Part shown: positions 11,082 through 20,776 of the stretch, in pieces
Numbering within the stretch: the stretch's first letter is position 1
How the letters are laid out: every line of letters begins with the position of its first letter
From: Rhabdophis nuchalis
Lineage: Eukaryota > Chordata > Lepidosauria > Squamata > Natricidae
Assembly (NCBI GenBank): GCA_039707465.1
Contig: CM077647.1
Coordinates: forward strand, 121,810,610 to 121,874,609
Direction of reading: 5' to 3'
DNA length: 64,000 nt
Translations under genes and position numbers: made by a program
Notes under the pieces: generated by a model
What the model was told of the DNA's origin: nothing
What the model saw: only the letters and a program-made list of their open reading frames with translations
The model's database searches: none

Positions 11082-12296
11082 CAGTGGTCGGCAAACTGCG
11101 GCTCGCAAGCCACACGTGGCTCTTTGGCCCCTTGAGTGTGGCTCTTTCGCTGCACCACCTCACATTCCTTATTTTCCGGCCACGGCCCCACTCTGTGGAA
11201 AACAGGTGCGTGCCGTACAAGTACAGCCCGAAGCAGGAGCAAAGCCCATCTCCCAACAGGTTCTTCCTCGCTCAGAGGGCTTTGGAAGGAAACTTCTGCA
11301 GGCTGTAGGTGTGCGCGTGCGCTTGTTTTCCGGGAAGAAGAGGAACGCAAGGGGGATTCCTCCCCCCCCCCCCGCCGATGGGCTCCAGACCTGCGGAGCC
11401 TCGTCCTTCTTTTTAGCCAGGCAATCTTAAAACAGGCGATCTTCGGCTGCTGCACAAGCCCTCGGGCACGCGCTGCCTTCTTCTCTCTGATAGCCACCCG
11501 GTTAAAAAGAAGGACAAGGCTCCGCTGGTCTGGAGCCTCTCCACGAGGGGGGGGGAGGGATCCCCCTTGCATTCCTTTTCTTCCCAGATCAGCTGGTAAG
11601 GGGACAGTAAAGGTTGTTCTCCTGTCCAAGATTTCCGCTTCCTGGCTTCCAGCTTCTTTTGTTGAGCCAGCAATTAAGGTTCTTTTTTATGTCTTAGGAA
11701 AGATCTCCTGGTTAAAAAAAAGGACGAGGCTCCATTGGTCTGGAGCCCATCTGCAGGTTGGGAGGGACACACACACACACACAGACACACACACACACAC
11801 ACAGTTATTGAGTGAGTCAGTGCAAGACAGACACACAGACAAAGAGGAAGGGAGGGAAGAGACAGAGATAGGGAGGGAGGGAGGAGAGAGAGACACAGAG
11901 ATAGACAGAGAGAGAATGACAGAGAGACAGAGAGGGAGGGAGGGAGGGAGAGATAAAGAGCCACAGAGAGAGAGAGAGAAAGACGCAGAGAGAGAGACAG
12001 AGAGAAACAGAAGGAGAGAGAAAAAGAAAGAAGGGAAGAAAGAAAAAGAAAGTGGGAGAGAGATGAAAGAAAGAAAGAGAACCTATGACCACAATTGAGC
12101 CCAAAATTTTGGTTGCTAAGCAAGACTGTTGTTAAGTGAGTTTCACCACATTTTCCAAGTTGGCCATGCCCACCCGGTCACATGACCGCTGAGCCACTCC
12201 CACAAAATAGGCCACACCTTCTGGCTCTCAAAATAAATTTCAATCATTGTATTGTTGATATTTGGCTCTGTTGAATAATGAGTTTGCTGACCACTG
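11082..12296. mobile_element. Inner hAT-type non-autonomous element, 1215 bp
   Basis: The ends are CAGTGGTCGGCAAACT and AGTTTGCTGACCACTG (one mismatch), and both flanks carry the identical 8-bp duplication GTCTAAGA (11074-11081 and 12297-12304). The interior is mosaic: a GC-rich unit occurs inverted at about 11380-11418 and direct at about 11500-11545 and 11710-11757. A CA/GA-rich block (11765-12080) and a module ending in ...TGGCCATGCCCACCC... follow. No transposase frame is present; the long plus-strand open frame across it is low-complexity and not a real gene. Confidence 0.9.
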
Positions 12297-12662
12297 GTCT
12301 AAGACAATTTAAAAAAAGAACCCACACACAATAAATTGAAGTAAACCAGTTTTTAAAATTCTCTATTCAATACAGTTAAGTAAAACGATTTTAAAAAATT
12401 ATATGCACAATAAATAAAATAACCTTTAAAAAATCATTAAAAAAAATAAGAGGGGAAAAAAACAGGTCACTTACCAGGAGACAGAATCAGCAGCTCTCCG
12501 ATGAAGGATGCAGCAGGGAGCAGGTAGGCAACAGGACACAGGTAAACTTATCTGACTAGAGGGAGAAGGGAGGCAGCCAGCCAGGTGAGGTTGAGAGAGG
12601 GGGGAGCTGGGGGGTTTATGGCTATTGTGGCATAAGCCAGCTCACGGCTTTCGCAAGGCCTT

Positions 12663-12958
12663 TGTTATGTTCTCTGCCCACGCACAGACAGTCAGTCTGG
12701 AGAACCAAGACTGACCTGGAGGTTTGTGAAACTCTGTAACAGCCAGTCGCGTCTGATTGGCCGAGACGCGGCTGGCCCGACCAGACTTTCTGTCTGGCCC
12801 TTGTTTTCCCGCTTTTAGAGAATCCTATAAAAGGTTATTGTAGTTGTTAAGTTGTAGTTGCAATGATCTAACGATGTTTCTGTATATAGTTCTGCTGTTT
12901 GCAATAAACCTATTTTATGACTAAGCCTGACTCGGACTAAATGCCTCGAAACATAACA
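12663..12958 (+). repeat. Gypsy 5' LTR
   Basis: Begins TGTTATGTTC and ends CATAACA, 296 bp. It contains a TATA box (CCTATAAAAGG) and an AATAAA signal about 85 bases further on, the U3-R-U5 order. The termini form the inverted repeat TGTTATG/CATAACA. Confidence 0.95.
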
Positions 12959-12959
12959 C

Positions 12960-12977
12960 TGGCGCCGAAGGTTTGGG
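12960..12977 (+). other. Gypsy primer binding site
   Basis: TGGCGCCGAAGG starts one base after the LTR end, the expected place and the usual TGG start for a tRNA-primed site. I did not assign the tRNA. Confidence 0.7.
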
Positions 12978-13057
12978 AGCAGGCCTAGTCTTCTTCTCCG
13001 GCCGCACGGAGGGAGCCTTACCCCGTTCCAGTTAGACGGTGAGGGACGACCGGCAAG

Positions 13058-14152
13058 ATGACGACTATGCCGCCCTTAGCACCGTTCGACGCTACGAAAG
13101 AGCAATGGGCTTCATTCCTGGCCCGTTTTGAATGCTTTTTGATCGCTAACGATTTCTGTGAGCTGTCCCCCGCACGGAAGCTCCGCATTTTCCTGGGATG
13201 CGGCGGCCCCGAACTCTTCGTGACCGCAAGAACCATCGCCGCACTGGCTGCGGTGCACGAGGTGCCTTGGGACGACCTCCTCGGCCGCCTCCATGCTCAC
13301 TACGCTCCGGTGCCATCCAAAATCGCGCACAGATACGCCTTCCGACAGTGCGTGCAGCAGCCAACCCAATCGATTGCACAGTTCCTCCAGGTGCTGAGAG
13401 CGACGGCAATTCCCTGCGAATTCCCTGCCGCGTTCCTCGAAGAGTCCTTGCTAAAACAATTCGTCTGCAGTGTCAGGGACGTCCGCCTGAAACGCCGGCT
13501 CCTCGCCAAAACAACTATTACTCTAGAGCAAGCGGTGGAAGAGGCTCGCGCAGCCGAGTTGTCAGAGCTCTCCATGTCCGACATGGGTCACGCTCGCCCC
13601 CTGCTCTTCCCATCTCCAAAAGCTTGCATGATAGATGAGCTTGCACCGCTGGACGACTCCGACAACGAAGACCAGACCGCCTGCATGCGAATTACCGGAC
13701 GAAAGGCTCGCCGCCCTTCCATGAATTGCCCCAGTCCCTGTTTAGGGTGCGGAGGGGATCACCAGAGGCCAGACTGCCCCTTCAAATCCTCCGTGTGCCG
13801 CCGCTGCGGCCACAAGGGCCACCTGCCCGCCGTCTGCAGAGCCGTGAATCCAGCCACGCCGTCTGCCGCGCCCACAGCCACCAGACCTCACCCCAAACAA
13901 CACGCCACTCCGCCCAAGCGTCCACCTCGCCGAGCAAATCCACCCTCTGACTGCTTTGCACTCTCCGAGAAACCCCCGGCCGTCTGCTATGAACCTCCGG
14001 ACAGTACGCGCAGTGGTTTGTTTAGAGGGGGTGGGAGTGTCCATGGAGGTGGACTCTGGATCTTCCCGTTCAATTCTGTCCTGGGCGCAACTCTCAAGGT
14101 TGCGTCCTACTTTAAGGAAAAAGGATCTTTCTCCCTCCCGGACCGTCCTTAA
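13058..14152 (+). CDS. Gypsy gag-like protein
   Basis: A 364-codon open frame starts 100 bases after the 5' LTR. The N-terminal half is a capsid-like helical region, followed by an acidic linker (DDSDNEDQ) and two CCHC zinc knuckles (CLGCGGDHQRPDC and CRRCGHKGHLPAVC), the RNA-binding nucleocapsid signature. It would form the particle that packages element RNA. The protease frame begins inside its 3' end at about 13956 in the +1 frame relative to gag, so pol would need frameshifting or the overlap is a decay product. The last codons past about 13990 are probably not native gag. Confidence 0.8.
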   Translation: MTTMPPLAPFDATKEQWASFLARFECFLIANDFCELSPARKLRIFLGCGGPELFVTARTIAALAAVHEVPWDDLLGRLHAHYAPVPSKIAHRYAFRQCVQQPTQSIAQFLQVLRATAIPCEFPAAFLEESLLKQFVCSVRDVRLKRRLLAKTTITLEQAVEEARAAELSELSMSDMGHARPLLFPSPKACMIDELAPLDDSDNEDQTACMRITGRKARRPSMNCPSPCLGCGGDHQRPDCPFKSSVCRRCGHKGHLPAVCRAVNPATPSAAPTATRPHPKQHATPPKRPPRRANPPSDCFALSEKPPAVCYEPPDSTRSGLFRGGGSVHGGGLWIFPFNSVLGATLKVASYFKEKGSFSLPDRP

Positions 14153-17100
14153 AGACTACCAGGGTTCCGCAATTCCCACTCTGGGAAAATGGGTTGTGCG
14201 GGTGGACTATAGATCGTTTCACGGGTCCCTACCCATTCTGGTGGTGGCAAATCCCCTCTCCGCTATCATGAGACTGGACTGGTTCAAAGCCCTGGGCTTG
14301 TCTGTCCAGGGAGTGCGGAGCGTGTCGACCAAATCCCCCGTTAAGGAAGTGCTGGACGAGTTCAGCGATGTTTTCGATGGGCGTCTGGGCGCCTACAAAG
14401 GCACCCCAGTATCGCTCAACATAGACCCTCAGGTTGCTCCGATCCATCTGAAGGCCCGCAGGTTGCCGTTCGCACTGAAGCCCAAGGTGGAGACGGAGTT
14501 GGACCATTTGGTGGCGCAGGGCCTGCTCGAACCCGTCGACCAGGCGAAATGGGAGACCCCCATAGTGGTCCCCATTAAGCCCGACGGGTCCGTCCGTATA
14601 TGTGCCGATTACAAATCCACCATAAACCGAGGACTTCAGGCGAACCCGTATCCAGTTCCAGTTGTGCAGGACCTACTCCACTCATTAGGAAGGGGCTGCA
14701 TATTCACGAAACTGGATATGGCGCAGGCCTATCAACAGCTCCCGGTGGATGACGAGGCTGCTGAGGCACAGACCATCGTCACCCACCGAGGGGCTTTTCG
14801 CTGTCGCCGTTTACAATTTGGCGTTTCCGTAGCCCCGGGGATCTTCCAGAGCCTCATGGAGCGTTTGCTCCATGGGCTCCCTGGCGTCGTTCCTTATTTT
14901 GACGACGTTTTGATAGCTTCATCTAGCGTATCAAAACTCGCCAAAGTATTACGGAAGGTCCTCTTGATTTTCAGGGGCGCGGGCTTAAAATTGAAGCGCA
15001 GCAAGTGCACATTTGCTGCGCCGCGGGTCGAATTCCTGGGTTTCATGATTGACGCCCAAGGAATTCACCCCACACCATCTAAGGTCAAGGCAATCCAAAA
15101 TGCCCCCACTCCTGCCTCCAAAACGGAGCTGCAGGAATTCCTCGGCCTGTTGAATTTTTACGTGCCTTTCATCCCCCACAAGGCATCGTTAGCCGAGCCA
15201 CTGCATCGGTTGCTCGACCGATCTACGGCCTGGCGCTGGGGACGCCACGAAGCCCAGGCGTTCGTGGCTGTTAAAGCTATGCTAACATTGGAGGCGGTCC
15301 TAGTCTAGTATGATGACAGGCTTCCTCTGATTCTGGCATGCGATGCCTCCCCATTTGGCCTGGGGACTGTCCTGAGCCATGTCCTGCCCGATGGCTCAGA
15401 GGCCCCCATTGCTTTCTATTCCCAGACGATGTCTCCCATGGAGAGAAACTACAGTCAGATCGACAAGGAGGCTCTGGCTGTAGTATCCGGGATTAAAAAG
15501 TTCCACACCTATCTCTATGGTCGGACTTTTTCCGTCATTACCGACCACAAGCCTCTCCTTGGGCTGTTGGCCGGTGACCGTCCGACCCCCCCCCATCCTC
15601 TCTCCCAAGATGACCCGGTGGACGGAGTTCCTGGCAGCGTGTGATTATATGCTGCTATACAGTCCAGGTAAGCAGATAGGGCACGCCGATGCCCTTAGCC
15701 GCTGCCCCCGCCCCGAGGTGGACCCCACGCCAGTTCCATCTCTTTCTGTCCTGGCGGTTGCTGAGTCCGACATTCCCTTGTCCTCTTCGGACGTCGCTGC
15801 CCACACCCGGTCTGACCCTGTCCTGTCTCAGGTGTCCAGATGGGTACTGCGTGGGTGGCCTTCGGGCAGCGTGGCCGAAGAATTTCGGCCATACAAGACA
15901 CGCCAGATGGAGCTTTCACTCCATTGTGGCTGCTTGTGCTGGGGAGACCGGGTCATCATTCCTCCTCCCTTGCGACTCGAGGTCCTACAGTCCCTCCATG
16001 CTACCCATCTAGGCATAGCTTGCATGAAGGCATTAGCCAGGAGCTATGTTTGGTGGCCCGGCATGGACACGGAAGTAGCCACCTGGGTCGCTGCGTGTCC
16101 AACCTGCCAGTCATCACGTCCTGCCCCGCCGGTCTCTCCCCCCGGGGAATGGGACATCCCCAAGAGCCCTTGGTCCCGAGTCCACATTGACTTTGCTACT
16201 TCCTGGTAGTGGTGGATGCCTACTCTCGCTGGGTGGAGGTGGTCCTCATGGCCTCTACTACAGCGGAGAGCACGGTGCGGGCTTTACGTCGCCTGTTCGC
16301 AACGCACGGCTTGCCGGACTCCATTGTGTCCAACAACGGCCCGCAATTCCATTCCACCAAATTCTAGGAGTTCCTGGCCGCGCAAGGGATCCGCCACACA
16401 CCAGTAGCTCCCTATCACCCCACGTCCAACGGACGCGCGGAACGAGCCGTGCGCTCGGCCAAGGAGGCCTTGGCCCGGCTTGATAAGGGAGACTGGCATG
16501 CAAGGGTGGCTGCTTACCTCATGGGTCAGCATTCCACTCCTTGCCCGGCCACAGGGAAGAGCCCCGCTGAGCTCTTGATGGGTCGACGCCTGCGGACCAC
16601 ATTGGACAGACTGCACCCTGACTACGACGGGGTGCAGCCGAGCAACTTGCCCCCCCCTTCCCGTTCCTTTGCCAAGGGTGACCTGGTCTGGGCTAGGAAT
16701 TATTCGGGGGATCCGCGTTGGGTACCGGCCTCCATTTTCGACCTAACCGGCCCCTGTTCCTATAGGGTCCAGCTGCCCAATGGAACTGAGTGGCGGCGCC
16801 ACCTGGGTCAGCTGAGGCGCCATATTCCAGCACCGGCGGTCCCTTCTCCTGACCAGTCCGGCTCGTTGGCCACGTTTGGGCCGCCTCGGTTGCCTCAAGC
16901 TGGGGCGCAAGGGGATTTGTATATTCCAAACTTAATTGTACCGGATTATTCTTTCCCCCAACCGTTTGAGGCGCCGCCATACTGTGGCGAACCCATTGAC
17001 ATCAACCCACATGAAGAAGCAACAGAACCTTTTGGACCTTGTGCCGGGCCGACCTCCACTCCTCCTTGTTTTAACTCATCGGAACTGTTTTCCTCGCCCC

Positions 17101-17300
17101 AGTTGACTCCACCCTCGGGACCTAGCCACCGGGACACAAATGGGAACTCCGTTTTCCGAGGAGAAGAACCTCACAGCCCCGTTAACTCTCCGGCGCAGCC
17201 AAGGCGTTCCGGACAGATCAGACACCGGCCCGCCTATCTAAAAGACTACGCGTGCTCAGCCATCCGAACTGACAATTCCTGTAAGGCTTGCACGCTGACT
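13956..17300 (+). pseudogene. Gypsy pol: protease, RT, RNase H, integrase, disrupted
   Basis: Frame 13956-15308 has an aspartic protease site (MEVDSGSS, about 14045) and an RT with LDMAQAYQQLPV, QFGVSVAPGIFQ and YFDD (about 14892). A TAG at 15306-15308 interrupts the connection. RNase H continues ([22 protein letters not shown]) until a frameshift in a C-run near 15590. The integrase zinc region (HATHLGIACMKALA, CPTCQ) lies in frame 15517-16209. After a second lesion near 16205 the core resumes, with another TAG at 16365-16367 and SNNGPQF where SDNGPQF is usual, so a catalytic Asp is replaced. The C-terminus is open from 16449 to 17390. At least four lesions make it non-functional. Confidence 0.9.
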
Positions 17301-17313
17301 GGGGGGAAAGGGG
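17301..17313 (+). other. Gypsy polypurine tract
   Basis: GGGGGGAAAGGGG abuts the 3' LTR start directly, the plus-strand priming site for this type of element. Confidence 0.9.
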
Positions 17314-17609
17314 TGTTATGTTCTCTGCCCACGCACAGACAGTCAGTCTGGAGAACCAAGGCTGACCCAGAGGTTTGTGAAACTCTGTAACAGCCAGTCG
17401 CGTCTGATTGGCCGAGACGCGGCTGGCCCGACCAGACTTTCTGTCTGGCCCTTGTTTTCCCGCTTTTAGAGAATCCTATAAAAGGCTATCGTAGTTGTTA
17501 AGTTGTAGTTGCAATGATCTAACGATGTTCCTGTATATAGTTCTGCTGTTTGCAATAAACCTATTTTATGACTAAGCCTGACTCGGACTAAATGCCTCGA
17601 AACATAACA
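17314..17609 (+). repeat. Gypsy 3' LTR
   Basis: 296 bp, same ends as the 5' LTR. By hand comparison it differs at about six positions, all substitutions. Confidence 0.95.
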
Positions 17610-17744
17610 GCCTTCCCTTGCGAAAGCTAGTCTCCCCCCCCCCCCCCAGCGTGTGAAAGGCACCAGCAGATATACAGCAGGGCCCTTTAAATTTCTCTCC
17701 CCTGAGGTGGGGAGGATGCCGGTGCGCAAAATTTAAAGGGCCTG

Positions 17745-18190
17745 TCTATGAAGCTGCCGACCCCTTTCTCAACACGTTAGCGGCATGTTTTAAATTGGAG
17801 GCTTCCCGGGCCTTTTGCTCTTTGTGCAGCTGTGGGGGGTGAGGGGGCTTCGCACACCTAGGGCTACCTGGGCGAAGCCCCCCACCCTCCAGCAGCCACG
17901 CAAAGAGCGAAAGGCCGGGAAGCCTCAAATTTAAAACGACGGGGCCTAGAAGCTGCCGGCATGGCTGCAGGGGGTCGGGATGGCTTCGCGCACCTAGCGA
18001 ATAGCTGCACGAAGCCCCCCCCCCGAGCCTCCGTATCTGCGCCAAGAGCGAAAGGCCCGGCCTGGGCCTTGAAGCTGCCAGCGTGGCTGCAGGGGGTCGG
18101 GACAGCTTTGCGCACCTAGCGGATAGCTGCGCGAAGCCCCCCCACGCCTCCTTATCCGCGCCAAGAGTGAAAGGCCCCGGCAGCTTCAAG
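17745..18190. repeat. GC-rich tandem units of about 122 bp in the right arm of the outer hAT
   Basis: Two clear units begin with GAAGCTGCC at 17949 and 18071 (period 122) and share GGCTGCAGGGGGTCGGGA, CGCACCTAGCG and AGCGAAAGGCC-type blocks. A more diverged unit precedes them from about 17747. Open frames across this block are by-products of GC richness. Confidence 0.75.
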
Positions 18191-18440
18191 GCCCAGGCCT
18201 TTTAAATTTCGCACCGCTGGGGGGGGGATGCAATGGACTGAGACCGTCTATAAAGCTGCTAGGGCCTTTCACACGCGGGGGGCGGCAGAGGCGGGAGATG
18301 CAATGGACTGAGCAAGCCACGCGTTCCGGAAGTTACTTCCGGGTCCACCGGCCCAACCGGATCTCACCGGATCGCTAAATTTTACAATCCGGCTCATGCG
18401 ATCCGGGGCAATCCGGTAGGAACCCACCACTGCAGCAGGC

Positions 18441-19060
18441 CCTTCATATTTACATCTGGTACATGGCCTGGACTCACAGATCTGAGGCATTGTTTGTGTC
18501 CTTTCTACCCACTACCCTGGGGGCTAGGGTTACTCCTACGACCATCAGGAGGTGGATTCGACAGGCCATTGCCACTGCCTATGAGATTCCGGGTCAGGCC
18601 CCTCCCCCGGGGATTACAGCTCACTCCACATGGAGCAAGGTGACCATGGCAGCGTAGTCAACCAGGGCTCCATTTGAGGATATTTGCAGGGCAGCCACAT
18701 GGTCTACCCCGTCACCCTTCATTTGCCACTACTGGCTATATGCCTCCGCATCAGCTGAGGCATCCTTTGGTCACAGGGTTCTTCAACAGGTGGTGGCCAC
18801 CCCAGCTTCTATGTCTTAACTCCTTTCACTCCCTAGGGATGCTAGCTTGGGTGTGTCCCACACGTAGCCCCTCCTGCATCACACACTGGAAAATGAACAT
18901 TGGTCCTTACCTGAACATTGATTTTCAATGTGATGTAGGATGGGCTACATCCCTCCCAATAAGACATAAGTGGAGGACTGAGGGTGGCCCGGTTGTCTTC
19001 TTGTGCCTTTTCAGGTTGCACAGTAAAGAAATCCTTATTGTGAGTGCGAGGCAATGAACA
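18441..19060 (+). mobile_element. DIRS-like tyrosine-recombinase element, right piece
   Basis: The plus strand continues the recombinase: RSEALFVSF, IRRWIRQAIATAYE, then AHSTWSKVTMAA where this family usually has an H-x-x-R catalytic box, then (another frame) DICRAATWSTPSTF and HYRLYA, with the expected tyrosine of the catalytic region. The H-x-x-R arginine codon reads W-S-K here, so a catalytic residue seems lost. A 3' untranslated region with short inverted segments follows. It joins the piece ending at 9926 once the hAT insertion is removed. Confidence 0.75.
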
Positions 19061-19640
19061 GTTTCTCGAACTTGGGAAATTTTTCTTTACTGTGCAAGGT
19101 TTTTCCCTGAGAGATGCTCTCAGTAGGTTGCAAGTTGGGTGTGGCAGGTGGGGCAGGGGATGGGGCAGGGCGGGTCATGAGATGCGCATCTTATTGGAGA
19201 CTGGCAGTTCCGGATCTTGCGGGGTTTTCTTTAAAAAAAAAAAACCTCCCCAGGCGAGCTTAAAAACTTCCGGGGTTGCTCCTGGAGGGGGCAGGGAGAT
19301 GGGCAGCATCCCCCCCCCCCCGCGGCCTTGGAGCCTGAAGAACTCCCGGTCCTTGTACAGTAAGGCAATTAACAACTCACACTTGCGAGAAGATTTTCTT
19401 TACAGTGCAAGTCTCAGGAGCTGCTCCAAAGCTGTAGGCACCAGGAGGTGGGGGAATGCTGCCCATCTTCCCCCTCCCAAAGCAACGTCGGAGGTTTTCA
19501 AGCTTGTCTGGAAAGGAGATTTTGTTCTTCCTGCATCAGCTCAGAAAATACAGGCTGCCCCCATTGCTGTTGATGCAGTCCTGCAGAAGAATTGTTGAGT
19601 CTGTTATTCGTACTTCTATAACTGTCTGTTTGGTACAGCA
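19061..19640. repeat. GC-rich repeat with an imperfect inverted repeat
   Basis: 19258-19313 (aacttccgggg...gatgggcagcatcccc) and 19447-19502 (gggggaatgctgcccatc...cggaggtttt) are imperfect inverted copies. The motif TTTTCTTTACxGTGCAAG occurs at about 19080 and 19393. It is probably the core of another non-autonomous transposon; its ends were not located. Confidence 0.5.
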
Positions 19641-20019
19641 ACCAAACAAGAAGATATAGACTTAAACGGATAGTTAGGACTGCAGAAAAAAAAATTGCAA
19701 CCAACATGCCTTCCATTAAAGACCTGTTCATTGCATCAGTCAGAAAGAGGGCTGAGAAAATATCTACACATCCATTACATCCTGGACATAAACTATTTCA
19801 ATTCCTTCCCTCAGTATTCTCTATGCTATACTAAGCTAAATTATGTTATTCCCATTCCCAAGAATTTGATCTATTAACATTCAAGGCAAATTGGCAGTAG
19901 ATTAGAGACAATGGAATATAAGGAGAGGCGGATTTAGGTAATTTTTGTGGGAATGTAGTAAATCCAGAGTGATGACAGATTTGACTCCCAACCTTGTGCT
20001 CAGCCTGGTTATCTCCTAT
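19641..20019. other. No recognised feature
   Basis: AT-rich single-copy-looking sequence just outside the left end of the KLHL11 duplication. Nothing recognised on either strand. Confidence 0.5.
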
Positions 20020-20149
20020 ACATACTAGATAAATAAAATGCTTTCATTTAGTACAATAAATTTGGCAATGGGATGGGGAATAAATTCATGAGAATTTTTG
20101 GAAAAGGATTTGAAGTAACCTCCAAATGACTTTTAGATAGTTTTAAATT

Positions 20150-20325
20150 TTGGGAATTTTAATCTGGTTTTAGCGCAGGGTTTTTTTTTATCAAATAAGT
20201 TTTTAAAATTTTTAATGTATTTTTGTATGTATTTTAATATTCCTGTGTGCCGCCCTGGGTCCGTTTGGAGAAGGGCGGGGTATAAATTTAATAAAATAAA
20301 ATAAAAATATAAAAAAATAGAAATC
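20150..20325 (+). mobile_element. L2 LINE 3' end fragment
   Basis: It contains the L2 terminus GCCGCCCTGGGTCC...GAAGGGCGGGGTATAAATTT followed by (AATAA)n, the same subtype as the L2 copy ending at 45330. Unit 2 of the KLHL11 duplication appears to lack it, so it inserted after the duplication. Confidence 0.65.
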
Positions 20326-20534
20326 AATTAAGCTTATGTGATGTTGCTGAGTTGCAAAATGAGAAAATATTTGTCCTTTTGACCTTTGAACTTCTTATAT
20401 GACTTGATTTGCCTGTTTCAGGATGCTGGATTAGATAGCACTTCAAAATGATATACTCTTTAACTGTATTCTTTAACCTGTTAGCAATATGATTTGTATG
20501 GCTTAGTGTACACAGTGAATCTACTTATTATTAT

Positions 20535-20763
20535 TGTTGGAAGAAATATCCAGGTCCAGTTCCAAGGCGGGAGAAAGGCACTGGAGGCTGATTGGAAAGA
20601 GGGTCCATTTATTGAAGCAGAGCCACCAAGCACACGTGATTCTGGTTAGCTGACCACATGGAGTTGAGAGTCATAGGTTTTTATACCTTCTCTTGGGCTT
20701 TGTACATGAACCTCCTGTTCCTGTGCAAGAACATGTATTACATTGGCTGTTGTCAGACCCCCC
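20535..20763 (-). repeat. Candidate solo LTR
   Basis: The minus strand has TG...CA ends (TGCACTAGGG...TTCCAACA), a TATA-like GGTATAAAAACC and CAATAAATGG about 60 bases downstream, the order expected of U3-R-U5. No clear target duplication, and no internal region alongside. It could instead be the remnant of a larger element cut by the adjacent L2. Confidence 0.45.
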
Positions 20764-20776
20764 TAGTGCATTGTTC

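Larger units (their letters stand above)
12663..17609 (+). mobile_element. Gypsy-type LTR retrotransposon, full length, inactivated
   Basis: Two 296-bp LTRs, a primer binding site, gag with zinc knuckles, pol in the order protease, RT, RNase H, integrase, and a polypurine tract are all present. The 5-bp target duplication GCCTT flanks both ends (12658-12662 and 17610-17614). The LTRs differ at about six positions by hand count (about 2%), indicating a fairly recent insertion. Pol carries stops and frameshifts, so this copy is dead. Confidence 0.95.
9927..18432. mobile_element. Outer hAT-type non-autonomous element carrying two further insertions
   Basis: The element starts CAGTGGTGGATTTC and ends GAACCCACCACTG, which are inverted-repeat ends. 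It is flanked on both sides by the identical 8-bp direct repeat CAGCAGGC (9919-9926 and 18433-18440), the target-duplication length of hAT transposases. No transposase frame was seen. Subtracting the inner hAT element (11082-12296) and the Gypsy element (12663-17609) with their duplications leaves about 2.3 kb. Removing it rejoins the DIRS-like coding sequence. Confidence 0.85.

Noticed and set aside
11136..12098. 320-codon plus-strand open frame
   Set aside because: It runs through the inner hAT element and its CA/GA repeats; the second half is a repetitive Arg/Glu/Thr string with no domain.
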